Positions 26,744 to 36,100 of a stretch of 55,096 nt of DNA are shown in pieces. The translations under genes and the position numbers were made by a program. Position 1 is the first letter of the stretch. Every line of letters begins with the position of its first letter. Below the pieces are notes generated by a model. The model was given only the letters and a program-made list of their open reading frames with translations. It had not been told where the DNA came from and did no database searches. Origin of the DNA: Verrucomicrobiaceae bacterium (GTDB lineage Bacteria; Verrucomicrobiota; Verrucomicrobiia; Verrucomicrobiales; V1-33); NCBI GenBank assembly GCA_027486335.1, contig JAIXPK010000571.1, positions 1 through 55,096 on the forward strand, read 5' to 3'.

Positions 26744-28639
26744 TCACTGACCAAGCGTGATGGGATTAGCCGCTTCAAGTGCCAGCGCGGCTTTGCGCCG
26801 CTGTTCGATGGCGGCGCGGACGGTTGGCAGTGACGTCGCGATGTAAACGGCATCCCGGCTTTGGGTGTCATCAATGACCACTCCGTCTCCGGCGCGATGC
26901 CACTTCGTCTCATGAATGCCGTCGGCGTCCACGCGGAACACATCATCCGCACCACGGAGCCATGGAGGAAGCGCGAACGTGAACTGAACGGCGCGCGGCG
27001 GGCCGAACTTGAACACCTTTTCCTTCTCGTCGGCAATGTAGGCAGTGTCATTAGCAAATAGCACCGCAGCATCGGGCGCTGCAATCGACGCAAGATCCCA
27101 GTCGGGCGAACCATCGCGGGTGCGGCGCTCGAATCGATACGCATCGCCTTCGAGCAGAAATGGTTCGAGCATGCGGATCTCCCGGCCAATCCGGCTGATG
27201 GGTTCCCAAGTGTCAGGAAACTTGAGTAGCGATTTCTGGCTGAGGTTGAACCAATAAAGCGAGGTGATGCCGGTGGAAATGGCGTGCATCGCCTGAGCCC
27301 GCAATTCGTCTGGTGTCGGCGCGCGCCGGGACCTTCCGCCGTCAAGCCAGCCACCACGCCATCCGTCGTGGGGGCCCTGGGACCAAGCGGCGCAGGGTGC
27401 CGGGCGATTGAGCTCACGCAACGAACGACACAGGTCGCCGATGGTCTCCAGTGGTGCACCCCAGCGGATCCGGCGCCCGCCCCATCGATCGTATCCGGAC
27501 CATGCGTCCGCTGCAGGTGCGACCACACGATACGCATCAAAGTGTGGATAGTCGGATAGCCCCGCATACCACCGCCACGTGCGCTCGTCGCTGAGGGTGA
27601 CCGAGGTGGCGAGGCGACTGATTCGATATGGCAGCAGCTTGTCGAAAACCTCTTGAGGTGCCATGGCCCTGCCTCCCCCGAACTGAGGTTCGCCAAGAAA
27701 CTCGACGGCGTGGATCTTCGGCAGCCATTCATCCGTGTCCCATTTCTCCAGCGGCCAGAGGCGGTTGAAGAGCTTGAGTGGATAGCGGTCGTAAAGCGCC
27801 GGGTTGTCCGTGTAGCCCGCGATGTGATCAATCTGCCCTGCGTTCACGTGCAGATGACTCAGGAGCTTGAGATAGGGTTCGCTTGTGAGCGCATCATTCA
27901 CCCAGCCTCCGCTGATGTCGAAGGTCTCCCGTTTGATCCTCAGATGCGCCCAGAGCGGACCGGCAGTGGTGCCGAGTTCCAGCGCGGCGAATGTAAGCGG
28001 CAGTTTCGGGACGCGCAGCCTGATGAATCCTTTCTCGCCCGGCGGCACGATCATCGATACCGTCACCGGATTCTGTGGCCAGAGCACCTGCCTCTCGGTT
28101 CCGGCTTTCGGCAGCCAGAGGCGCAGCGACGTCGCCTTCAGTTCCTGCGCAGATTCGTTGGCAACGTGCAACACAATGGTGTCCGGCCGAACCGATTCAT
28201 CGCTGGAGAGAAAGGTCACCGCGGAAATCCAGTGCTGCGGAGCGGTCACTGGGATCGTCACCTTCCCTAGCCCCTCCGCCGCAAGGTCGAATGCTTGTCC
28301 CGGACCCCAGCGGGACGTGCGGCCATTGAAGGACCAAACGCTGAGTGCCCCCTCCTGCCCCCGCACCGCAGTGCCGAGGTCGTGCCAAGCCCACTCACCG
28401 GTCGCCAGCAATTCGGCAGGCGTGCGGCCGTCAAACCTTGCAGGCCCAGCCGGCCCTTTGACATAAATCTGCACCCGCGCAGAAAGGTCAGGGTCTCGCG
28501 GACTGCGGTAACGCATCGACTCCACTATCCCGTGCGGGATGACCGAGGTGCCTGCGACCTCAGCAGCGCACCCTGACGAGACCGCAAAGCCCAGAGCAAT
28601 CGACGCAAGGAGCAGACGGGGCAGAGAAAGAACGTTCAT
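26744..28639 (-). CDS. Exported glycoside-hydrolase-like protein
   Basis: A 631-residue protein with a signal peptide (MNVLSLPRLLLASIALGFAV...GCAA) whose Cys could be a lipoprotein site. The N-terminal half is beta-rich (for example VTFLSSDESVRPDTIVLHVA). The central part looks like a TIM-barrel hydrolase region: YLKLLSHLHVNAGQIDHIAG, IHAVEFLGEPQFGGGRAM, HFDAYRVVAPAADAWSGYDR, and MHAISTGITSLYWFNLSQKS. The acidic pairs in these segments could be catalytic, but I cannot assign a GH family with confidence. The C-terminus is again beta-rich. A GGAGAG lies seven bases before the ATG, one of the few clear ribosome sites here. It is 21 bp downstream of the kelch-like gene on the same strand, so the two should be cotranscribed. 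Confidence 0.6.
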   Translation of the reverse strand: MNVLSLPRLLLASIALGFAVSSGCAAEVAGTSVIPHGIVESMRYRSPRDPDLSARVQIYVKGPAGPARFDGRTPAELLATGEWAWHDLGTAVRGQEGALSVWSFNGRTSRWGPGQAFDLAAEGLGKVTIPVTAPQHWISAVTFLSSDESVRPDTIVLHVANESAQELKATSLRLWLPKAGTERQVLWPQNPVTVSMIVPPGEKGFIRLRVPKLPLTFAALELGTTAGPLWAHLRIKRETFDISGGWVNDALTSEPYLKLLSHLHVNAGQIDHIAGYTDNPALYDRYPLKLFNRLWPLEKWDTDEWLPKIHAVEFLGEPQFGGGRAMAPQEVFDKLLPYRISRLATSVTLSDERTWRWYAGLSDYPHFDAYRVVAPAADAWSGYDRWGGRRIRWGAPLETIGDLCRSLRELNRPAPCAAWSQGPHDGWRGGWLDGGRSRRAPTPDELRAQAMHAISTGITSLYWFNLSQKSLLKFPDTWEPISRIGREIRMLEPFLLEGDAYRFERRTRDGSPDWDLASIAAPDAAVLFANDTAYIADEKEKVFKFGPPRAVQFTFALPPWLRGADDVFRVDADGIHETKWHRAGDGVVIDDTQSRDAVYIATSLPTVRAAIEQRRKAALALEAANPITLGQ

Positions 28640-28660
28640 GGATGATCTCTCCGCCCGAAA

Positions 28661-30088
28661 TCACTGCCGCCCATGCCTGTACACCCAAACGCGGTCAGTC
28701 ATGCCTCCGTGCACCACCAGCACATTCAGTCGCGGGTCGAAGTATCCCTTCGGCTGAGCCCAGTACTTTCCGGCTCCATAGTCCGACGGCGGACAACCGT
28801 CACCAACCGGCGTCACCAGTTCCCACTGATTCGTCGTCAGTGAAAACACCGCCACCCTGCCCTCCTTATTGCCGTCCGTCAGCAGAAACACATCGCTCAC
28901 ACTGTCGTAGGCGAACATGGTCTTCGCATCGTGACACTCCATCGGAATGGCATCATTGAGCCGCGACCACTCATTCTTCACAACATGATAGGCAAAGGTC
29001 GAGGTTCCGATCACCGCGACCATCGTTTTGTGCTTGGGGCTGTAAGCCGTTTGCTGTTCCTCGGTCGGAGCCACCTTGTCCCGAAGCACCAGCGTGTCGA
29101 TCTTCTTCCCGCCATTGGGCTTGAGTTCCGTCCACTCATTGCTCACCACGTCCCACGACCACATCCCATAGGCATGCGGCGAAACATTCTGCGCAGCCAC
29201 GTAATAGATCACCCGTTTCAGCTCGGGAATATAGCACATCGTTGCCCCCATTCCCTCCATGTCCGGCATCGCACCACTCTTCGGGCGCTTGTGAATGATC
29301 CACTGCTTCTTGTCAGGATCGAACATCCAGATACTGCTGTAGGACTTGTCAATCTTCCGGTCGACCTCCGTCAGCGGAACCCCCGTGTACAGGCTCTCCA
29401 GCACCGCCGAATCCGTCGGCGACGCCCCCGTCCCATGAATCATCACGCGCCGATTCGGTTCGTAAACCAGCGTGTCCCACGTATGCACCGGCAGGATCGG
29501 CCCGCCGTGTGTCGTCGTGAAGTAACCGTCCTTGAGCACCACGTTCGCCTTCCACCACGGACGAACTTCCTCAAACCGTTTCCTCTCCTCCGCCGTCATC
29601 GTCGCATCCGGATTCGCCCGCAGCCGTCTCGCTAGGAAAAGCAGCACATCCTTCATCGGCCCGTGATTCCCCCCATCAGGCTCAAAGATCATGTGCCACG
29701 TGTTCGATCCAAGATGGTACTCCCAGACGTCGTTGGACCGGATCGTCTGATGATCGCCCCCATGATAAAGCGCCGTCTGCCGCTCAGGAGCGTACGCCAT
29801 CCGCATCGTGTACCCACGCGTCACCGGGCCAACGGTCTGACACCCGTAAATGTCACTCTTCGCATCAACCTTGAACTTCGGAAGCGCTAGCGCCGTCCGG
29901 TCCCCAAGGCCCGCAATCGCCTGAATCACCGCCGGTTCATCAACATACGGCAACCGCCCTTCCTTCGGCCCCTCCGCCATCACCATCGCCCCGCTGACAA
30001 TCAGGGAATGACATACCCCCGCAAGAATCGCGCGAGCCAGCCCGCCGCGGTGCACACGTTCCAGCTTTGTGAATAGGATTGCCCTCAT
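28661..30088 (-). CDS. Exported kelch-like beta-propeller protein
   Basis: Counting from the ATG at 30088 gives 475 residues; the frame stays open further upstream, but that part mirrors the opposite-strand kinase copy and is not protein-like. A hydrophobic stretch after the basic start (LARAILAGVCHSLIVSGAMV) should export or anchor it. The body has kelch-type blade sequences, each pairing a strand with an aromatic turn: NDVWEYHLGSNTWHMIFEP, SSIWMFDPDKKQWIIHKRPK, YGMWSWDVVSNEWTELKPN and AVFSLTTNQWELVTPV. Such propellers bind ligands or polymers. It is the first gene of the probable run kelch, glycoside-hydrolase-like, DUF1552. The ligand is unknown. Confidence 0.7.
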   Translation of the reverse strand: MRAILFTKLERVHRGGLARAILAGVCHSLIVSGAMVMAEGPKEGRLPYVDEPAVIQAIAGLGDRTALALPKFKVDAKSDIYGCQTVGPVTRGYTMRMAYAPERQTALYHGGDHQTIRSNDVWEYHLGSNTWHMIFEPDGGNHGPMKDVLLFLARRLRANPDATMTAEERKRFEEVRPWWKANVVLKDGYFTTTHGGPILPVHTWDTLVYEPNRRVMIHGTGASPTDSAVLESLYTGVPLTEVDRKIDKSYSSIWMFDPDKKQWIIHKRPKSGAMPDMEGMGATMCYIPELKRVIYYVAAQNVSPHAYGMWSWDVVSNEWTELKPNGGKKIDTLVLRDKVAPTEEQQTAYSPKHKTMVAVIGTSTFAYHVVKNEWSRLNDAIPMECHDAKTMFAYDSVSDVFLLTDGNKEGRVAVFSLTTNQWELVTPVGDGCPPSDYGAGKYWAQPKGYFDPRLNVLVVHGGMTDRVWVYRHGRQ

Positions 30089-30174
30089 AGTCCCACCACT
30101 ATGGAACCCAGAGACCACTCCTTCAATCTCAGGAATCCAACCCGACCACGCCATCCAATTGCACCCGCCCATCA

Positions 30175-30678
30175 TCTCGAGCTTTCCCCCGCGGAAACGC
30201 CATGCACCGTACCCCCGTGCCTCCAACCGCCGTCCCAGCACCTTCACCCGCCTGCCCTCAATGCGGCGGCTCCATCGCCGTCACCCCGCTCGGCCCTCAG
30301 TGCCCGCAATGCCTCTTCGCCTCCATCGCCGGAGACGCCATCGAACCTCCCTCCGGCAGCCGCAGTTTCGGCGAATACGAACTCCTCGATGTCCTCGGCC
30401 GCGGCGGCATGGGCGTCGTCTACCGCGCATGGCAACCCGCCCTCCAGCGCTCCGTCGCCCTCAAACTCCTCCTCGCAGGCCCCTTCGCCTCACCCGATTT
30501 CGCCCGCCGCTTCCGCCGCGAAGCCCAGGCCGCCGCACGCCTCCGCCACCACGGCATCGTCACCGTCTTCGACCTCGGCGACTGCGACGGCCAACCCTAC
30601 TACACCATGGAACTCATCGAGGGCAGCACCCTCGCCGATTCCGTCCGCTCCGGTCTCCCCTCCCCCGCCACCGCCGCC
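30175..30678 (+). repeat. Direct repeat copy 1 (kinase 5' region)
   Basis: About 500 bp nearly identical to 32634-33140. It covers roughly 27 bp before the kinase start codon, the zinc-ribbon and the N-lobe of the kinase domain. Differences are a few substitutions and short indels in the proline-rich leader. After 30678 the similarity breaks and resumes for about 30 bp with sequence found near 33795-33828. Confidence 0.85.
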
Positions 30679-30693
30679 CACGCCGCCGAATAA
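30202..30693 (+). pseudogene. Truncated Ser/Thr kinase gene (N-lobe only)
   Basis: The 163-residue frame matches the first part of the large kinase at 32661-36515: zinc-ribbon cysteines (CPQCGG, CPQCLF), SFGEYELLDVLGRGGMGVVY, the ATP-anchoring VALKLLLAG and YYTMELIEGSTLADS. Just after SPATAA the copy skips about 650 bp of the full gene, losing the catalytic HRD loop, DFG motif and membrane segment, and rejoins sequence equivalent to ARAAEKQATA with the AAA lysine codon changed to TAA. The break falls in GCC-rich repeats on both sides, suggesting slippage or recombination between short repeats. After the stop, a frame ends GLPPGEAVASIVVTTSPK at 30814. The product cannot phosphorylate; at most it could be a free zinc-ribbon/N-lobe fragment. 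Confidence 0.85.
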
Positions 30694-30855
30694 CAAGCCA
30701 CCGCCGCCACAAAACGCCTCGTCCCCAACGCCGCTTCCGCACTCCCACCCATCCCCGGTGGCCTGCCCCCCGGCGAAGCCGTCGCATCCATCGTCGTCAC
30801 CACTAGCCCGAAATGAACCGCCGTCCCCCCTGAGAGACAGCCTTCCCACCACCCC

Positions 30856-32472
30856 ATGAAAACCATCTTCCTGGCCCTTCTCTTCGCCCTCCCGGCTGCC
30901 GCCGCCGATCGGGTCGCCCTCGTCATCGGGAACACCATCTACGATCCTGCCAAACCGAAAGGCACGGCCCCGAATCTCATCACCGCTGACAACGATGCGA
31001 AGGCTCTCGCCGTGCTTTTGGAAAAAACCCTCGCCTTCAAAGTCATCCTGAAAACCGATGCGGCCCTCAATGACATGGCCGATGCAGTGGAGGAATTCAA
31101 AGCCGAAGCCGCGTCCGCAAAAGTCGTCCTCGTCTTCTATGCGGGCCACGGCATCGAGAGTGCCTCGCTAGGGGATAACTTCCTGCTCCCCGTCCAGGCG
31201 AAGCTGGTAAAGGAAGCTCACCTGAAAACCGAAGCATACCCGCTCAAGACTCTGCTGTCCGACGTCCAGCAGCTCTCCGCCGCCACCCGGCTCGTCATCC
31301 TCGACTGCTGCCGGAACAATCCCCTCGAAGGCAGGGCATGGTACGACGCGGAACGCCCCCAGAACGAATACGGCCGCGGTCTCGCCGCCGTCGATTCCAA
31401 GGCGCTTGACCAGTCCACCATGGTCGTGTTCTCCGCCGCCCCGGGAAAACCGGCCAAGGACCGCCTTCTCACCACGGACCTCCACAGCCCATTCGCCGAA
31501 GTACTCATGGCGAAACTCATGGAGTCCGGCAAAAGCTGCGCCCAGATCTTCGGCGAAGTCGAGGAAGCCGTGTTCCTGAAAACCAGCGAGCAGCAACGCC
31601 CGAAAACGTTCCTCAATGGCAATCTCGCCACGTTCACTAGCTTTGTCTTCCGCCCAGGAGGCGGATCGCCTCAGCCGGATGCCGCCACAACCTTCACCAA
31701 TTCGCTGGGCATGAAGTTCGTCCCAGTGCCCGGCACGGAGGTGCTCTTCTGCATCCACGAGACCCGCAGCAAGGATTACGCCGCCTTCACGGCCGACGGG
31801 AATCGTGGTTACACCATGAGAGGGGACAATGCGGAGGAGTGGATGACCGGAGATTTCAGTAAAGTTCCCGTGGGCCGTGGTTCCGGAGAGAAGGCAGAAC
31901 AAAGCGACCATCCAGTGGCCAACGTATCGTGGCTCGACGCCATGGCCTTCTGCGACTGGCTCTCGAAAAAAGAGGGGAAAACCTACCGTCTCCCAACGGA
32001 CCGGGAGTGGAGCGTGGCGGTCGGCATCCCGCAGGAAGGTAACGGGACGCCCAAAGCACTCGATTCCAAGATTGCCGACGTGTATCCATGGGGCGGCGGT
32101 TTCGTGGCGGCTTCCATGCAGGGGAACTATGGGGACTCTACCGCCGAGGCGAAGGGAACCGGGCTCAGCTTTATCAATGGATACCGCGATGGATTTGCCA
32201 CCACGGCACCGGTGATGAGTTTTCCGGCGAACAAGTTCGGACTGTACGACATGGGGGGAAATCTATGGGAATGGTGTTCCGGATGCTTCGACGGGACAGA
32301 TCCCACCGGGAAGTACCGCTCGCTGGCGGATTCCCGCATGGCGCGGGGCGGGTCGTGGCTCAATTTTGATTCCTCGGATCTGCTCTCCTCGTGTCGCATC
32401 TTCGGTCGTCCCTCGCTTCGAAGCGGCAACCGCGGGTTTCGCGTGGTGTTGGTTGGGCGGTCCGGCGGCTAG
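30856..32472 (+). CDS. Secreted caspase-like protease fused to FGE-sulfatase domain
   Basis: A 538-residue protein with a signal peptide (MKTIFLALLFALPAAAA). Residues 18-255 form a caspase-like (peptidase C14) domain: RVALVIGNTIYD begins the fold, VLVFYAGHG supplies the catalytic His98 and LVILDCCRNNP the catalytic Cys151 or Cys152. Residues 276-535 are a formylglycine-generating-enzyme-type (SUMF1) domain: TFTNSLGMKFVPVPG, HPVANVSWLDAMAFCDWLSK, TYRLPTDREWSVAVG, FGLYDMGGNLWEWCSG, RMARGGSWLN and NRGFRVVLVG. In such fusions the FGE fold often serves binding rather than catalysis. It lies between two related kinase genes. The protease specificity and the link to the kinases are unknown, but the set suggests a stress or cell-fate signalling function. 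Confidence 0.88.
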   Translation: MKTIFLALLFALPAAAADRVALVIGNTIYDPAKPKGTAPNLITADNDAKALAVLLEKTLAFKVILKTDAALNDMADAVEEFKAEAASAKVVLVFYAGHGIESASLGDNFLLPVQAKLVKEAHLKTEAYPLKTLLSDVQQLSAATRLVILDCCRNNPLEGRAWYDAERPQNEYGRGLAAVDSKALDQSTMVVFSAAPGKPAKDRLLTTDLHSPFAEVLMAKLMESGKSCAQIFGEVEEAVFLKTSEQQRPKTFLNGNLATFTSFVFRPGGGSPQPDAATTFTNSLGMKFVPVPGTEVLFCIHETRSKDYAAFTADGNRGYTMRGDNAEEWMTGDFSKVPVGRGSGEKAEQSDHPVANVSWLDAMAFCDWLSKKEGKTYRLPTDREWSVAVGIPQEGNGTPKALDSKIADVYPWGGGFVAASMQGNYGDSTAEAKGTGLSFINGYRDGFATTAPVMSFPANKFGLYDMGGNLWEWCSGCFDGTDPTGKYRSLADSRMARGGSWLNFDSSDLLSSCRIFGRPSLRSGNRGFRVVLVGRSGG

Positions 32473-32633
32473 GCTCCTACCCTTTGCCTTTTTACCTTTC
32501 TTTGCCTTTGGCTCCGCGCAGCAGCGGAAAAAATCTGGGAAATCCGCGCTATCACAAATAGGCACGCGGCACTGGCGTCGCAACGCACACCAACCGGTGA
32601 TTGAACACGGTCCGCGAACCACCCGCGGGCCAT

Positions 32634-33140
32634 TCTCCAGCTTTCCCCCGCCGAAACGCCATGCACCATACCCCCGTGCCCCAACCGCTGCCAGCACCTT
32701 CCCCTTCACCCGCCTGCCCACAGTGCGGCGGCCCCATCGCCGTCACTCCCCTCGGCCCTCAGTGCCCGCAATGCCTCTTCGCCTCCATCGCCGGAGACGC
32801 CATCGAACCTCCCTCCGGCAGCCGCAGCTTCGGCGAATACGAACTCCTCGACGTCCTCGGCCGCGGCGGCATGGGCGTCGTCTACCGCGCATGGCAACCC
32901 GCCCTCCAGCGCTCCGTCGCCCTCAAACTCCTCCTCGCCGGCCCCTTCGCCTCTCCCGATTTCGCCCGCCGCTTCCGCCGCGAAGCCCAGGCCGCCGCCC
33001 GCCTCCGCCACCACGGCATCGTCACCGTCTTCGACCTCGGCGATTGCGACGGCCAACCCTACTACACCATGGAACTCATCGAGGGCAGCACCCTCGCCGA
33101 TTCCCTCCGCTCCGGTCTCCCCTCCCCCGCCACCGCCGCC
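32634..33140 (+). repeat. Direct repeat copy 2 (kinase 5' region)
   Basis: The counterpart of 30175-30678, inside the intact kinase gene. The copies are about 2.46 kb apart in the same orientation with the caspase-FGE gene between them, so homologous recombination between them could delete or amplify that gene. Confidence 0.85.
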
Positions 33141-36100
33141 AGCCTCCTCGAAAAAACCTCCCGCGCCGTCGCCCACGCCCACCAGCAGGGCGTCCTCCAC
33201 CGCGACCTCAAACCTTCTAACATCCTCCTCACCGCCGACGGCGAACCCCGCGTCGCCGACTTCGGCCTCGCCCGCTTCCCCGACGCCCCCGACGACCCCC
33301 AACTCACCCTCTCCACCAGTCTCCTCGGTTCCCCGGCCTACATGGCCCCGGAACTCGCCACCGGCCAACCCGCCACCACCGCCTCCGACATCTACGCCCT
33401 CGGAGCCGTCCTCTACGAACTCCTCACCGGCCGGCCACCCCACCTAGGCAGCAGCCCGCAGGAAATCCTCTCACACGTCCGCGATTCCCCCATCGTCGAC
33501 CCTCGCCGCCTCAACCCTTCCCTCCCCCGCGACCTCGAAACAGTCTGCCTCAAATGCCTCGACCGCGACCCCGACCGCCGCTACGCATCTGCCTCCGCCC
33601 TAGCCGATGACCTCGACCGCTTCGCCCGCCGCGAACCCGTCCTCGCCCGCCCCGTCAGCGCCTTCGGCAAGACATGGCGCTGGTGCCGTCGCTACCCGGC
33701 CCTCGCCAGCGCCCTGACACTTTCCGCCGCCGCACTCGTCGCCGTCGCCATCGTCCTGGCAATTTCCTCGCAACACCAGAAGCGCTCCGCCGACGCCGCC
33801 CGCGCCGCCGAAAAACAAGCCACCGCTCAGCTCCACGCCTCCCTCATCGATCAAGCCCGCGCCGCCCTCCTCTCCACCGACGGCAACCGTCGCTTCCAAT
33901 CCCTCAATCTCCTCCGTAAAGCCAAAGCCCTCGCGCCCTCACCGGACATCGAACGTCTCGCCCTGGCCGCTCTCGCCATCCCCGGCCTCCGCCTCGATCA
34001 AACCCACAACGCCGGCCCCGACGCCCTCCCCCACCCAGCCCCCCTCGGCAACGCATGGTCCGTCCTCTCACACTTCCCCGATCACAGCTCCGTCCAGATC
34101 TTTTTCCCTGACAACTCCCCACCATCCTCGCCTCTCAACCTCCCTCCCGCCCGCGAATTCTCCCGCGCCCCGCTCTCCCCGCTCCTCTCCATGCTCGCCT
34201 TCGAGGGCCGCGACCAATCCCTCCGCGTCTTCCGCCGCTCCGACCAAGCCTGCATCCTCACCGCTCCCCAAACCCGCTGGGCCGCCTTCGCCCCCGACGA
34301 ATCCGCCATCCTCGGCTTCAAAGACGGTAAACTCCTCCGCTTCCTCCTCCCCTCAGGCCTCCCCGACCCCGCATGGTCATCCCCTCGCGCCGACCCGCTC
34401 CTCTACACCCCCCTATCAGAAGTCGTCTTCTCCCCTGACGGCAAATCCCTCGCCACCGCCGGCTCCCAGCGCTCCGCACAACTCCTCGACGCCGTCACCG
34501 GCCAGCGGCTCTGGCGCACCCGCATCCCCGGCAATATCCACTCGTTCGCATGGCACCCTCAGCGGCCAGTCCTCGCCATCATCTGTCAGGACGAAATCGT
34601 CTTCTGCGACGCCTCCTCAGGCCTCCGCACCGGCGGCTGGTCCACCCGCGCCACCGGCGATGTCCTCACCGCCGCCTTCAGCCCCGACGGCCACCTCCTT
34701 CTCACCGCCGGTTGGGACGGCATGGTTCGTCTCCACGACTGGGAACACGCCACCCTCCTCGCCGCCACCCCAGGCATCGGCTCCACCGCCACATGGTCAC
34801 AGGACGGCCTCGGCGTCCTCATCGCCGACACCAACTCGCTCTATCAATGGACCGCCCTCCCCGGCACCGGCCTCTCCACCCTCGGCCGCAAATCCCGCGC
34901 CCGCGCCGTCGAAGCCACGCTCCAATCCTTCGCCTTCGATCGCTCCAGCCGCTGGCTCGCCATCATCAACGGACCTTCCATCGAATGGTGGTCCGCCGAC
35001 GGCCGCCGACGCATGGCCTCCATCCCCTCAGGCCCTGTTTCCTCACTCGCCTTCCACCCTAACGCCGATCTCCTCGTCGTCTCCTCACCGTCCGGCTTCG
35101 CAGGATACCCATGGCGCGAATCCAACAACTCTCTCCTCATCGACCCCGCCCTGACGCTCTGGTCCGGCGGCGACGCCAAACTCTTCTCCTTCAACCCCGA
35201 CGGCTCACGCGTCGCCACATGGTCCGCCTCCCGCTCCCAGCCAGGCAGCGTCCGGCTCCGCTTCCTCCGCACCGGCAACCCATGGCAAGTCACCGCCACC
35301 ACCGATGTCTATAACACCGGCCGCGGCCCGCGCTGGAGCCCCGACAGCCGCTTCATCGCCGACCACTCATGGCACGGCCCCTCCGTCCAGGTCTGGAACC
35401 CGGACGACGGCTCCGAAGTCTTCGGCGGCCCCGTCTCCTCCTCATGGAGCGGTGCCCACTGGTCCCCGGACGGCCTCCTCTGGTCCGCCACCACCTACGG
35501 CGAATCCACCTTCTCCCCCGGCTCGTGGACCGCCTCCCCACTCTCCCCTTCCCCACTCGGCCTCATCCACGCCGCCGCCTTCTCCCCGCTCGGCCTCAAA
35601 GCCACCGCACCCGGCGACCTCGGCGACCTCGCCCTCGAATCATGGCCCGCCCGCCAACCGCTCGTCACATGGCGCCCCGCCCCGGACACCGTCATCCATT
35701 CTCTAGCCTTCTCTAATGACGCCCGACGCCTCGCCATGTCCACCGCCGATGGCCACATCCGGCTCTGGAACCTCGCCGCCTCCGCCGCCGCCCTCCACAA
35801 CGCCGGATTCTCATGGACCGGCCCACCACTCTCCATCCCTAACCTCCCAGAAATCCCTTCCGCCGCCTCCGTCTCCACCCACCCGCCTCTCCCCATCGTC
35901 CCCTCGCCCCCACGCGACCCCGCCACCCCGCCGGAATGCCTCGACCTCTCCCCCGTCGCCAATCTCCAGCTCTCCACCGCATGGTCCAGCGATCCTCTCG
36001 ACCCCAACGCTCCGACGTGGGGCTTCGGTCAACTCTCCCCCGGCACCCACCGCTGGCACGGCATCCCCTTCGACGTCCGCTCCGCCATCCGCCTCGCCGG

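Noticed and set aside
30089-30247. N-terminal extension of the kelch-like protein
   Set aside because: This part is antisense to the kinase copy, and a related antisense frame appears upstream of the second kinase, so it reflects the repeat and not the propeller gene.
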